DNA of 43,434 nt, from NCBI GenBank assembly GCA_016744115.1, contig JADGEZ010000019.1, positions 1 to 43,434 of the forward strand, given 5' to 3'. How positions within the stretch are numbered: position 1 is the stretch's first letter; every line of letters begins with the position of its first letter. Under the pieces are notes generated by a model, which made no database searches, had not been told where the DNA came from, and was given only the letters and a program-made list of their open reading frames with translations. Shown here in pieces: positions 35,568 through 43,385 of the stretch. This stretch comes from Sulfurimonas sp. Its GTDB lineage: Bacteria > Campylobacterota > Campylobacteria > Campylobacterales > Sulfurimonadaceae. A program made the translations under genes and the position numbers.

Positions 35568-37313
35568 GGGAGTAAGATAACCCTCTTCTATCAAAATATC
35601 TATAGTTTTTTTAAAAACTGGCACAGCCGTTTGAGAAGCAAACTGGCTTTTTTTTGGTTGAATTACGACAACACCCATCGTTAGATTAGTTTTTGTATCA
35701 TTTACAAAACCGATAAAAGAAGTATTGTACTTATTAACATACTTCCCCTTTTCTACAATGTGTGCAGTACCTGTTTTGCCACCAACAACTAAACCTTTTA
35801 CTCGTGTTTTCATACCAGTGCCTTTATTGACTGTTTTTATGAGTATTTGTTTTAATTTTGCAGCGGTGGCACTTTTTATTATTTGGATGCTTTGTTCATT
35901 TTCTATTTTAGTCTCATGCTTATATTCATCTATTAAACTCTCTACTATTTGAGGTTTTATTATCTTTCCATGGTTACTAAAAGCACTATAGGCACGCAAA
36001 AGTTGCATAAGGTTCACTCTCATGGAGTAGCCATAAGAAGAGGTTGCCTTATAAATCTCTTTATCTAAGCGATTAGCACTAGGGATAGAACCTTTTTTTT
36101 CATATATAAGATCAGGTGTAGAGAGCGTTGAAAAACCAAAACTTCTAAGCCCATCATGAAATTCACGACCTGATAATTTCTGAGCTAATTGAGCAATACC
36201 GACATTTGATGAATGTACTATAATATTCTCAGCAGAGAGCCAAGCAAATCTATGCTCATCGGTAATTACCTTATTTCCTATCTTAAATCTTCCATTATGA
36301 GTATTAACTAAATCATAAGGATTGATGAGTTTTTTATCTAAAAGCAGAGCAAAGGTAATAGGTTTAATAACACTTCCAGGTTCAAAACTATATTCTATAA
36401 TAGCACTGTTAAGTGAAGGATAATCAGCTCTTTTTATATGTTTTGGTAAGTACCTACTTGAACTAGCAGCAGTTAAAACCTTTCCATTTTTTGAATCCAT
36501 CACAACCACTATGATCTGCTTTGCACGCATCTCTTTTTTCATCTCATCAATCATCTTTTCTACTTTAACCTGCAGAGATATTGGAATACTTAGTTTTATA
36601 TTTAAACCATTGATACTAGGTTTTGTGAAACTGTCTTTATTTAAAATAATATAATGATTAACATCTCGTTTACCATGGCTAGAGCCATTTTGTTTAGCTG
36701 AGAGTTCATAATCAAATCTTTTTTCAATCCCTTTGATGCCTTTTATTTTAGTATATCCATCCTCCTCAGTTTTTTGTGGGTAACCAATAAGGGGGGTTAA
36801 AATATTTCCATAAGGATAGACTCTTGTTTCTCCACTTTCTAAAATATTTAAGCCATGTATAGATCTTATACCAGTTTTTGGATTTTTCAAATCCATAAAA
36901 ACCTTATAACTTCTAAGTTCATAGGTAAGGTTTTTTAAATACTGTGCTTGTTTTTTTTGTATCAGATAAGAAAGTACAACTAAACCTTTACGCTTTTGAA
37001 GTTTCCTTCGTACCTCTTTTTCATCAATGCCTGAGTATATACTAAAGAGCTGGATAAAGAGTTCTTTTTTTTGAGGGTCTATGTATTTTGTATTTACTAC
37101 GGCTTTGTAAAGTTTTTTGGTTGTGGCGATATGAAAACCATCTTGTGAGATTATACTTCCCCTCTCGGCTCTTGAACTTTTTTTTGCATAGAGGGACGGA
37201 GTATGCCGAGGACTTAGGGTAGTTGAGAGCATTGCACTCAAAAATATAAAAAATCCCAAGCTAATGAGAGTATAAAGTAGGAATATCTTTTTGCTTTTGT
37301 TTTCGTTGATCAT
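35544..37313 (-). CDS. ftsI: Division-type penicillin-binding protein (FtsI/PBP3-like transpeptidase)
   Basis: A 589-residue class B PBP. A single N-terminal membrane helix (about 9-30) is followed by a dimerisation domain opening with SSRAERGSIISQDGFHIATT. The transpeptidase domain has the three active-site motifs: SVIK at 314-317, SSN at 368-370 and KTG at 513-515. It cross-links septal peptidoglycan. It lies seven bases after fliE in a flgB-flgC-fliE-PBP order that matches Campylobacter jejuni. The name pbpB is also used in this phylum. Co-transcription with rod genes would tie a cell-wall enzyme to flagellar regulation. Confidence 0.92.
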   Translation of the reverse strand: MINENKSKKIFLLYTLISLGFFIFLSAMLSTTLSPRHTPSLYAKKSSRAERGSIISQDGFHIATTKKLYKAVVNTKYIDPQKKELFIQLFSIYSGIDEKEVRRKLQKRKGLVVLSYLIQKKQAQYLKNLTYELRSYKVFMDLKNPKTGIRSIHGLNILESGETRVYPYGNILTPLIGYPQKTEEDGYTKIKGIKGIEKRFDYELSAKQNGSSHGKRDVNHYIILNKDSFTKPSINGLNIKLSIPISLQVKVEKMIDEMKKEMRAKQIIVVVMDSKNGKVLTAASSSRYLPKHIKRADYPSLNSAIIEYSFEPGSVIKPITFALLLDKKLINPYDLVNTHNGRFKIGNKVITDEHRFAWLSAENIIVHSSNVGIAQLAQKLSGREFHDGLRSFGFSTLSTPDLIYEKKGSIPSANRLDKEIYKATSSYGYSMRVNLMQLLRAYSAFSNHGKIIKPQIVESLIDEYKHETKIENEQSIQIIKSATAAKLKQILIKTVNKGTGMKTRVKGLVVGGKTGTAHIVEKGKYVNKYNTSFIGFVNDTKTNLTMGVVVIQPKKSQFASQTAVPVFKKTIDILIEEGYLTPSQVDIVK

Positions 37314-37320
37314 GAACTTA

Positions 37321-37620
37321 TTATAACTGTGTACGACCTAGCTCTTTGTAAGCACTTAATGCTTTATTTCTGATTTCAAGCATAAGTTTCATATTAATTT
37401 CTGCTTTTCCTATAGCCATTGCTGCTTGATGAAGATCTTTTACCTGCCCACTTGCTAAATCAGCTACGGCAGATTCACTTTTGATGTTGAGTTCATTCAC
37501 TTCATTTATAGCAGATTTCAAATGTTTAGCAAAAGCGTCACCACCAGTTAGTTGTGTCGCAGTTTTTTGTTTGAGTAAGTCGGCAGTTGATGTGCCTGTT
37601 AGTCCAGTAATATTATTCAT
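37321..37620 (-). CDS. fliE: Flagellar hook-basal body complex protein FliE
   Basis: A 99-residue adaptor between the MS ring and the rod. GDAFAKHLKSAINEVNELNI, DLHQAAMAIGKAEINMKLML and the C-terminal RNKALSAYKELGRTQL are typical. AAAGGGCTTTAG precedes the ATG. It follows flgC by 21 bases. Confidence 0.96.
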   Translation of the reverse strand: MNNITGLTGTSTADLLKQKTATQLTGGDAFAKHLKSAINEVNELNIKSESAVADLASGQVKDLHQAAMAIGKAEINMKLMLEIRNKALSAYKELGRTQL

Positions 37621-37641
37621 CTAAAGCCCTTTTTAAACTTT

Positions 37642-38139
37642 TTATCTTTGTAATAATAATATAGCAGAATTTGCCATATCTTTTGCACTTTGAAACGCTG
37701 AAACATTTGCTTGATACGAACGCGTAGCTTCCACTAAGTCCGCCATTTCGATAACAGGATTGATATTTGGATATGCAACATAACCGTTTGTGTTGGCATC
37801 AGGATGTTGAGGATCATACTTCATCTTAGGTGCTTTATCATCGCGTGATATTTTATCAACAATGACGCTCATTATAGCAGGATTTACAATTTTACCAAAA
37901 TCACCCTCATCTAAAGGGTCTTGATATTTTGCACTCTTTGTACTCTCTCCTAAGGCTTTGTTGTAGTAATCATTAAAGTTTATCGCTTTAAATATAACCT
38001 CTTTTCTTCGATAAGGTCCACCCTCGTCAGTTCGTGTTGTTTGTGCATTAGCGATATTACTAGAGATAGTATTTACCCGAACTCTTTGTGCGGATAAGCC
38101 ATAACCGCTTATATCAAAACTATTTAAAAAATTAGACAT
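37642..38139 (-). CDS. flgC: Flagellar basal-body rod protein FlgC
   Basis: A 165-residue proximal rod protein. The N-terminal rod helix is FDISGYGLSAQRVRVNTIS with SNIANAQTTRTDEGGPYRRK; the C-terminal helix is MADLVEATRSYQANVSAFQS. GYVAYPNINPVIEMADLVEA is the FlgC-specific stretch. Its ATG overlaps the flgB stop by one base (TTAATG), so it is translationally coupled. Confidence 0.97.
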   Translation of the reverse strand: MSNFLNSFDISGYGLSAQRVRVNTISSNIANAQTTRTDEGGPYRRKEVIFKAINFNDYYNKALGESTKSAKYQDPLDEGDFGKIVNPAIMSVIVDKISRDDKAPKMKYDPQHPDANTNGYVAYPNINPVIEMADLVEATRSYQANVSAFQSAKDMANSAILLLQR

Positions 38140-38570
38140 TAATTAACCTTTTGTGAGGCTTCGATTACACCTGAGTATATTCGTCCCTCTGCTTTATTTG
38201 CTTGAATGAGTGCATTAAACATTATGGAGTTTTTACTCATCTCCGTTGTTTCTACATCTAAATCTACACTATTTCCATCATTTCTCGCCATATGTCCATC
38301 TCTAAAAAATGTAATAGGCTTATGAGAAGTTTTTTCACTTTGAAATGCTATATGACCTGCATCTGTTTGTGCAAGTTTTAAAGTATTTGTACCTCTTTTT
38401 TGTAAGTCATCAGCTTTTCTTGCAAGTGCATCTTCAAAGCGTATATCTCTTGGTCTATAAAAAGGGGTATCAGTATTTGCGATGTTAGAAGATATCATAT
38501 CTTGACGAGCAGCTCTATAATCAAGTGCTTCTTTGATTAGGCCATGAGTACGAGATATCGAAAGTGCCAT
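38139..38570 (-). CDS. flgB: Flagellar basal-body rod protein FlgB
   Basis: A 143-residue proximal rod protein, first gene of the leftward operon. YRAARQDMISSNIANTDTPF and YRPRDIRFEDALA are characteristic, and the C-terminal MFNALIQANKAEGRIYSGVI closes the rod helix pair. AAAGGGAAAAAT precedes the ATG. A sigma-54 promoter lies 33 bases upstream, which fits the middle class of flagellar genes in Campylobacterota. Confidence 0.97.
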   Translation of the reverse strand: MALSISRTHGLIKEALDYRAARQDMISSNIANTDTPFYRPRDIRFEDALARKADDLQKRGTNTLKLAQTDAGHIAFQSEKTSHKPITFFRDGHMARNDGNSVDLDVETTEMSKNSIMFNALIQANKAEGRIYSGVIEASQKVN

Positions 38571-38602
38571 ATTTTTCCCTTTTTAGTTCTTTAATCTACT
38601 AC

Positions 38603-38621
38603 AAGCAAATATAGTTCCAAA
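38603..38621 (-). promoter_or_regulatory. Sigma-54 (RpoN) promoter of flgB-flgC-fliE
   Basis: On the minus strand the sequence is TTTGGAACTATATTTGCTTG. GG (38618-38617) and GC (38606-38605) are separated by exactly ten bases, and TGGAAC/TTTGCTT match the -24/-12 consensus. The expected start is near 38593, upstream of the ATG at 38570. In C. jejuni these genes are known to be under RpoN with the FlgSR system. Confidence 0.88.
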
Positions 38622-38676
38622 CTAAAATATTATTTATGATATAATACTCCAATTAACATTAAAATTCTTACAAAAC

Positions 38677-38750
38677 CTAGACCCTAAATCAAGTTTAGGG
38701 TGACGAAATCTCCAACTTCCCGTCATTCCAAAACTTTATTTGGAATCTAG
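38677..38750. repeat. Double-palindrome intergenic repeat, copy B
   Basis: CTAGACCCTAAATCAAG-TTTAGGGTGAC forms hairpin one (38677-38703), and GTCATTCCAAA-actttat-TTTGGAATCTAG forms hairpin two (38722-38750). The whole is the reverse complement of copy A, with a divergent spacer. Outer flanks are partly complementary (TTCTTACAAA and TTTATGAAGAA). It lies between the flgB promoter and the Uma2 gene. Confidence 0.82.
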
Positions 38751-38782
38751 TTTATGAAGAAAACAATTAAAAGGGTTTTATT

Positions 38783-39331
38783 ATGGGTGCATTACAATTA
38801 GAAGACTTACCACACTATACTTATGAAGAATATAAAAACTGGGAGAGCAATGACTGGGAAATTATTTACGGTCAAGCCTACTGTATGAGTCCTGCTCCTA
38901 TGATTAAACATCAAAGGATTAGCAATAATGTTGGCTGGCAATTAAAAAATTTATTTGATTCTTGTAAAATATGTCAAGTTTTGATGCCAGTAGATTGGAA
39001 GATAGCAGATGATACTGTAGTCCAACCTGATAACTCCGTGATATGCCATGAACCTACAAATGAAGCCTATATAACAAAAGCCCCTAAGATAATTTTTGAA
39101 ATTCTTTCAAAAAGTACAGCAAAAAAAGACAAAGAATTAAAATATAAACTTTATCAGCAAGAGGGAGTGTCGTACTACATCATAGTCGATCCAAAAGAAG
39201 AGATAGCAAAGGTATATGAGTTAAAAGAGGGAAGATATATAAAAGTTTGTGATGCTAGTGATGAGCGTGTAGATTTTAAGATAAAAGAGTGTGAGGCTAG
39301 TTTTAGTTTTGATTTTTCTAAAATTTGGTAG
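38783..39331 (+). CDS. Uma2-family endonuclease-fold protein
   Basis: A 182-residue Uma2 (DUF820, PF05685 type) protein with a PD-(D/E)XK-like fold. Visible landmarks are WEIIYGQAYCMSPAPMIKHQ, the putative metal site VVQPDNSVIC with FEILSKSTAKKDKELKYKLY, and GVSYYIIVDPKEEIAKVYEL. The family is very abundant in cyanobacteria and scattered elsewhere; its role is unclear and is often linked to mobile DNA. The ATG at 38783 follows AAAGGG. Palindromic repeats B and C flank the gene, and it interrupts an otherwise flagellar and pilin neighbourhood, so it may be an acquired cargo gene. Confidence 0.85.
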   Translation: MGALQLEDLPHYTYEEYKNWESNDWEIIYGQAYCMSPAPMIKHQRISNNVGWQLKNLFDSCKICQVLMPVDWKIADDTVVQPDNSVICHEPTNEAYITKAPKIIFEILSKSTAKKDKELKYKLYQQEGVSYYIIVDPKEEIAKVYELKEGRYIKVCDASDERVDFKIKECEASFSFDFSKIW

Positions 39332-39390
39332 TGGATTAGTAAAATATAATAATTTCACGATAAATAAAAGTTAAGAAAATTGCTTAATTT

Positions 39391-39460
39391 GTCACCCTGA
39401 ACTTGGTTCAGGGTCTAGTTTACACGAAATAATGGACTAGATTCCCAGTCAAGTCAAGTT
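39391..39460. repeat. Double-palindrome intergenic repeat, copy C (partial)
   Basis: GTCACCCTGAACTTGGTTCAGGGTCTAG at 39391-39418 in two arms (ACCCTGAA/TTCAGGGT) is one full hairpin. The second unit begins CTAGATTCCCAGTCAAG at 39437, but its right arm (expected GGGAATGAC) is missing and is replaced by TCAAGTT and a GAGATT array. Together with the array and a promoter-like segment it fills the 311-base gap between Uma2 and the first pilin; no gene was seen there. Confidence 0.75.
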
Positions 39461-39502
39461 GAGATTGAGATTGAGATTGAGATTGAGATTGAGATTGAGA
39501 TT
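39461..39502. repeat. (GAGATT)7 hexanucleotide microsatellite
   Basis: Seven perfect tandem copies of GAGATT cover 42 bases. Such short perfect arrays change length by slipped-strand pairing. It lies 141 bases before the ATG of the first pilin gene and about 84 bases upstream of that gene's likely -10, in the position of a promoter-spacing or binding-site modulator. Because the array is a multiple of three and lies outside genes, no frame effect is expected. Confidence 0.95.
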
Positions 39503-39585
39503 AACTATGATTTACATGCCTTAATTTTAGTATGGGTATATCTTGTACATAAAAATTATTAAGCAAAAATTAATAAAAATGATTT

Positions 39586-39591
39586 TATAAT
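39586..39591 (+). promoter_or_regulatory. -10 box of the first pilin gene
   Basis: TATAAT follows GATTT in an A+T-rich region, 52 bases before the ATG at 39643. No clear -35 is present. Confidence 0.5.
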
Positions 39592-39642
39592 GAGTTTAAG
39601 ACTACTAGTGTAGTTCAAATTTTTTAATTTTAAGGAGTTCTT

Positions 39643-40098
39643 ATGAAAAGAACTGGTTTTACAATGATTGAATTGATCTTTGTTATCGTTATTTTAGGTA
39701 TTTTGGCTGCAGTTGCAGTACCAAAATTAGCAGCAACTCGTAATGATGCACAGATTGCAAAAAGTGCTTCAGCTATATCCACAGCTATTACGGATATAGG
39801 TTCTTACTATACAGCACAGGGTGTATTTGGCAATATGGGGGATATGACTAATGTTAAGTTTGAAACTGCTCAAGCTAAAAATTCTTCAGATGCAATAACA
39901 ACCGATCTTACTAGTGGCACAGTTTACTTTAAAGACTCTATTGGAACAGCATGTATTTCATTTGCAGGTTCTGCTACTGATGGTAACTTAACTGTTGCAG
40001 ATTTAAGTGGTGCTACTACAGAGTGTAAAGGTATGGCTGGTGCTCTTAAAGATGCAATCAAAGTACATCAATTTGGTGGTAGTGCTATTAAGTGGTAA
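39643..40098 (+). CDS. Type IV pilin/pseudopilin-like protein 1
   Basis: A 151-residue prepilin. The leader MKRTG is followed by FTMIELIFVIVILGILAAVA, with Glu at mature position 5 and cleavage after Gly5. After the hydrophobic helix comes a polar domain with two Cys (GTACISF and TTECKG) likely joined by a disulfide loop near the C-terminus. It belongs to the type IV pilin/type II secretion pseudopilin superfamily; no assembly genes are next to it, so the machine is encoded elsewhere. AAGGAG precedes the ATG. A terminator follows the stop. Confidence 0.9.
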   Translation: MKRTGFTMIELIFVIVILGILAAVAVPKLAATRNDAQIAKSASAISTAITDIGSYYTAQGVFGNMGDMTNVKFETAQAKNSSDAITTDLTSGTVYFKDSIGTACISFAGSATDGNLTVADLSGATTECKGMAGALKDAIKVHQFGGSAIKW

Positions 40099-40114
40099 GT
40101 AAATTTTTAGCTTC

Positions 40115-40150
40115 ATTCCTAATGAACTTTCTTTAGGAATATAGCTTTTT
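40115..40150 (+). terminator. Terminator after the first pilin gene
   Basis: ATTCCTAA (40115-40122) pairs perfectly with TTAGGAAT (40133-40140), followed by ATAGCTTTTT. Confidence 0.65.
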
Positions 40151-40327
40151 AAGCAAAACTTAGAAAGTATAAAGGTGTTCTCAAGTTCTAGATTTTGGGA
40201 ACGCATATAAGTTTAGTATAATAGAATATCTCCCCTCCCTACGAAAAAAAATATAAAAGCTAAAATAAATCAAAATAATGCTAAAATCATTTAAAATAAT
40301 TATTTTTTATATACAAGGATTTTCCCC

Positions 40328-40777
40328 ATGAAAAAATCAAAACATGCTTTTACAATGATAGAACTCATTTTTATTATAGTTGTATTAGGCATTTTAGCCG
40401 CCGTTGCTATCCCAAAACTTGCTGCTACAAGAGATGATGCAAAAATCTCAAAGGCTCGTGCAGATATAGCTTCTATACGCTCCGCAATAGTAAGTGAAAG
40501 ACAGTCTAGACTTATAAGGGGTGATAATGATTGGATTGATAATTTAAGTAATGGTGATGGGAATCTCTTTACAGGAGAGGATGCGAATAAGACCTTGTTA
40601 ATGTATGGCATTGCAGAGGGGAGTTCTAATGCTGGTGGGTGGGTTCAAACTCAAGGGGAAGAAAAATACACATTTTATCTTACTAGTAGTAAGAGTGCAG
40701 TTTTTGAATATGATGATGACGATGGAACATTTGACTGTACTATAACTGTTGATTTATGTAAAAAACTAGTTCAATGA
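40328..40777 (+). CDS. Type IV pilin/pseudopilin-like protein 2
   Basis: A 149-residue prepilin related to its neighbour. The leader MKKSKHA precedes FTMIELIFIIVVLGILAAVA; position -1 is Ala instead of the usual Gly, which prepilin peptidases can accept. The mature helix and the KLAATRDDAKISKARADIAS segment are close to pilin 1, suggesting a tandem duplication. The C-terminus has two Cys (FDCTITVDLCKKL). AAGGATTTTCCCC precedes the ATG. TATAAT at 40217-40222 may be its own promoter, downstream of the pilin 1 terminator. Confidence 0.88.
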   Translation: MKKSKHAFTMIELIFIIVVLGILAAVAIPKLAATRDDAKISKARADIASIRSAIVSERQSRLIRGDNDWIDNLSNGDGNLFTGEDANKTLLMYGIAEGSSNAGGWVQTQGEEKYTFYLTSSKSAVFEYDDDDGTFDCTITVDLCKKLVQ

Positions 40778-40826
40778 TATTTTTGGAGTCTTAGAAACGC
40801 TCTCTCATTTTAGCTTTTGAGAATTA

Positions 40827-40835
40827 TGTTATAAT
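40827..40835 (+). promoter_or_regulatory. Extended -10 promoter close to the ATG at 40841
   Basis: TGTTATAAT matches TGnTATAAT. Only five bases separate it from the ATG, so transcription would start at or next to the initiation codon. The mRNA would be leaderless, unless a promoter further upstream is used. Confidence 0.5.
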
Positions 40836-40840
40836 CTCTT

Positions 40841-41069
40841 ATGGTAAAGATAGATAAAATAAAAGAGCTAATTGGATTTTAAAAGCAATTTTTATTACTT
40901 TAATTATAATTGATACATCCCTTATCGCTTGGGAATTTAAAAATTATTTAGAAGTGCAAAACTGGAAATTGTATGTAGTCTTATTTTTAATAATTGTTTT
41001 GTCATTAGCAATAGCCAAATTATTTTTAATAATTTTAGAAAAATTACAAGCTTGGAGGATGTACAGTAA
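40841..41069 (+). pseudogene. Small two-helix membrane protein with two frameshifts
   Basis: The ATG at 40841 reads MVKIDKIKELIGF and then meets TAA. Adding one T to the run at 40877-40880 lets the frame continue LKAIFITLIIIDTSLIAWEF and a second hydrophobic segment (YVVLFLIIVLSLAIAKLFLI). Adding one A to the run at 41039-41043 then gives EKITSLEDVQ and a stop at 41067-41069. That stop overlaps the next ATG (TAATG). The restored product of about 76 residues resembles small membrane proteins beginning like MNKDKIKEQIGWLKV that I recall from Campylobacterota. Two one-base losses in homopolymers point to decay or sequencing error. The 63-residue frame starting GTG at 40954 is a fragment of it. 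Confidence 0.6.
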
Positions 41070-41158
41070 TGATCCCTTTAATACTATCTATTATGACTGG
41101 TTTAAGTTTACTAGTATTTATTATCTATACAATACAAACATTTGAATTAAATAAATAG
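41069..41158 (+). CDS. Very small membrane protein upstream of priA
   Basis: A 29-residue frame, MIPLILSIMTGLSLLVFIIY followed by TIQTFELNK, forms one membrane helix. GGAGG lies ten bases before the ATG, the best ribosome binding site in this area. The ATG overlaps the restored stop of the preceding gene, and its own stop is two bases before the priA start. This close packing supports translation, but no family is recognised. Confidence 0.55.
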   Translation: MIPLILSIMTGLSLLVFIIYTIQTFELNK

Positions 41159-41160
41159 CC

Positions 41161-42999
41161 TTGTTTTATTATAAAATCTCGATCATAGGCTCACCTCTTG
41201 AGCCTTTTACCTATCACTCTTTAAGATCTATAAACATTGGTACAAAAGTTCAAATAAGTTTTAACAATACTATCAAAGATGGGCTTGTTTTAGAGCTATG
41301 CGAAAAACCTAAGTTTGACACACTAGATATTTTGAAAATATATGAATTTTATTTTTCTCCCCTTCAAATAAAGTTAGCAGGTTTTATCTCCACTTATTAT
41401 ATCTGTTCTTTAGGAGATGCCTTTGCTTTAATGTCCGCTTATTCCACATCTTCCTCACCTTCTTTAATAACTCAGCAAAAGAGTGAGATTAGTTTATCAA
41501 CAAAACAAGAAAAAGCCTTTTATTTTTTAAAAAAATATCAAACTTCTCTTCTTTTTGGTGATACAGGAAGCGGTAAAACAGAAGTGTATATGAAACTTTT
41601 CTCGCAAGTTTTAAAATCAGGAAAACGAAGTATCTTTTTGATGCCTGAAATCTCTTTAACTCCTCAAATGAGCATTCGCCTAGAACATCATTTTGGCGAT
41701 GGGGTTCTTATGTGGCATTCAAAACTTAGCCCCCTGCAAAAGAAAAAATCTATGCAAAAAATCTATGATGGAACTGCATCTATCATTGCAGGACCTCGTT
41801 CAGCTTTGTTTTTACCTATACAAGATTTAGGGCTAATAGTAGTAGATGAAGAGCATGATGATAGTTATAAATCATCTTCAAGACCTCGATACAATGCTAG
41901 AGATATTGCTATTTATATGGGTAAAATATATGATATTACAGTAGTTCTGGGAAGTGCTACTCCTAGTTTAAACTCCTTTACGAAGTTCCCCCATGCAAGA
42001 TTAAAAGGGGGACATTTTCATGCAAATAAAGAGTTCATCTATGAAAAAAGTCCCCAAAGATTATCTCCTTTAATTATGGATGCGATAAAGACGACTTTAA
42101 AAGCAAAGGAGCAGTCTATAATCTTTCTTCCAACTCGTGCAAATTTTAAGTATTTGCAATGTGGGGATTGTGGGCATAAATACCAGTGTAAGTTTTGTAG
42201 TATTGGGATGAGTATTCATCTTAAATCAAAGGCTTTAAAATGTCATTATTGTAATTTTACTCAGTCCATTCCCCAGATTTGTTCTCAGTGTTTGAGTGCA
42301 AACTTAACAAGTGAGAGACTAGGAACTGCTCAGGCGGTTAAAGAGTTAGCACAAAAATTTAAAGATGCTAAAGTCGAGCAATTTGATAGAGATGTGATAA
42401 CAACACAGGCAAAATTAAAAAAAGCACTCAAGAGGTTCAATGATAAACAAACAGATATACTAGTAGGAACTCAGATGCTTAGTAAGGGGCATGATTATCA
42501 CGGAGTAACACTTGGAGTTGTTTTAGGTATGGACAATATGCTCAACATGAGTGATTATCGCTCACGAGAAAAAGCACTCTCTTCTTTGATACAAGTAGCA
42601 GGGAGAAGTGGAAGAAAACAAGATGCAAAAGTTATAGTACAAAGTTTTAATGAAGAATTTTTTAGTAAGTTTTTAGATGATTATGACGCTTTTTTAGAAG
42701 AGGAAAAAATCTTTAGACAAGGATTGTATCCACCGTATAAAAAACTATGTCGAGTTTTGTTTTCACACAAAAATGCTCAAAAAGCAAGGCAAGAGATGGA
42801 TACAATGTATTATGCTTTACTCAAAATGCCTAACATAGAGATAGTAGGGTTTGGAAAATGTGCCATTGAGAGAGTTGCAAACAAATTTCGTTTTGAGATA
42901 CTACTTCGTTCAGATAAAAGTACAGACTTGATTAAAGCGATAAAGGCAACAAAAGGTGCTTTAGCTGAAATAGACATGGATCCCATAGAGTTTGGATAA
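41161..42999 (+). CDS. priA: Primosomal replication restart helicase PriA
   Basis: A 612-residue 3'-to-5' helicase that reloads the replisome at collapsed forks. Walker A is LLFGDTGSGKTEVY and the DEEH box is VVDEEHDDSYKSS. The zinc-binding insert has eight Cys in CGDCGHKYQCKFCS, CHYCNF and CSQC, and helicase motif V/VI includes GTQMLSKGHDY and LIQVAGRSGRK. The N-terminal DNA-binding domain is short. The only plausible start is TTG at 41161, with no ribosome binding site of its own and two bases behind the previous stop, so translational coupling is likely. Confidence 0.93.
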   Translation: MFYYKISIIGSPLEPFTYHSLRSINIGTKVQISFNNTIKDGLVLELCEKPKFDTLDILKIYEFYFSPLQIKLAGFISTYYICSLGDAFALMSAYSTSSSPSLITQQKSEISLSTKQEKAFYFLKKYQTSLLFGDTGSGKTEVYMKLFSQVLKSGKRSIFLMPEISLTPQMSIRLEHHFGDGVLMWHSKLSPLQKKKSMQKIYDGTASIIAGPRSALFLPIQDLGLIVVDEEHDDSYKSSSRPRYNARDIAIYMGKIYDITVVLGSATPSLNSFTKFPHARLKGGHFHANKEFIYEKSPQRLSPLIMDAIKTTLKAKEQSIIFLPTRANFKYLQCGDCGHKYQCKFCSIGMSIHLKSKALKCHYCNFTQSIPQICSQCLSANLTSERLGTAQAVKELAQKFKDAKVEQFDRDVITTQAKLKKALKRFNDKQTDILVGTQMLSKGHDYHGVTLGVVLGMDNMLNMSDYRSREKALSSLIQVAGRSGRKQDAKVIVQSFNEEFFSKFLDDYDAFLEEEKIFRQGLYPPYKKLCRVLFSHKNAQKARQEMDTMYYALLKMPNIEIVGFGKCAIERVANKFRFEILLRSDKSTDLIKAIKATKGALAEIDMDPIEFG

Positions 43000-43385
43000 C
43001 AGGGCTTAATGAAACCTCTGCAGAAGTTTTTAAAATTAAATTAGTTTTTTTTTGGAATCTCTAAGTAGCTTTAAGAACTTTTAACGCAGTAGATTGTAGT
43101 GTATCTTTTCACCCTACGGACATCATTTAAAAGGATTATATTCTTCGTTGAACTTAAACCTTTTAAATGATGTTAGCTATGAAGTTATTTATGCCCTATT
43201 AGTTAATTGCTAATTTCTAAAACTGACTCAATAAATTTGGATTATAGTTTTTGTACGACAATGTAAGGCTTTTTTAGACTGTGCCATTAGTCAGTAATTT
43301 TATAATTTGTTTAAGCTAAACAATTTAATTTTATCAACATTAAGATAAACTACCCCACACATCAATACCTCAAAGGACAAACGCA
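43000..43385. other. Intergenic region after priA
   Basis: A 386-base region with no supported gene. It contains a T9 run near 43045-43053 that could help end priA transcription but has no strong hairpin before it, the inverted repeat at 43120-43173, and AAAGGA as ribosome binding site for the gene starting at 43386. No tRNA and no copy of the double-palindrome repeat were seen. Confidence 0.7.
43120..43173. repeat. 15-base perfect inverted repeat with a 24-base loop
   Basis: ACATCATTTAAAAGG (43120-43134) is the exact reverse complement of CCTTTTAAATGATGT (43159-43173). It has no U-run after it, so it is not a typical terminator. It lies between priA and a probable Rpn-family nuclease gene, a family found near mobile or rearranged DNA, and could be an element end or a remnant hairpin. 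Confidence 0.8.

Noticed and set aside
39461-39502. CRISPR array
   Set aside because: The repeats are directly adjacent six-base units without spacers, and there are no cas genes.
40954-41145. 63-residue protein starting at GTG
   Set aside because: It has no ribosome binding site and is an out-of-context fragment of the frameshifted membrane protein; its last third overlaps the 29-residue gene in another frame.
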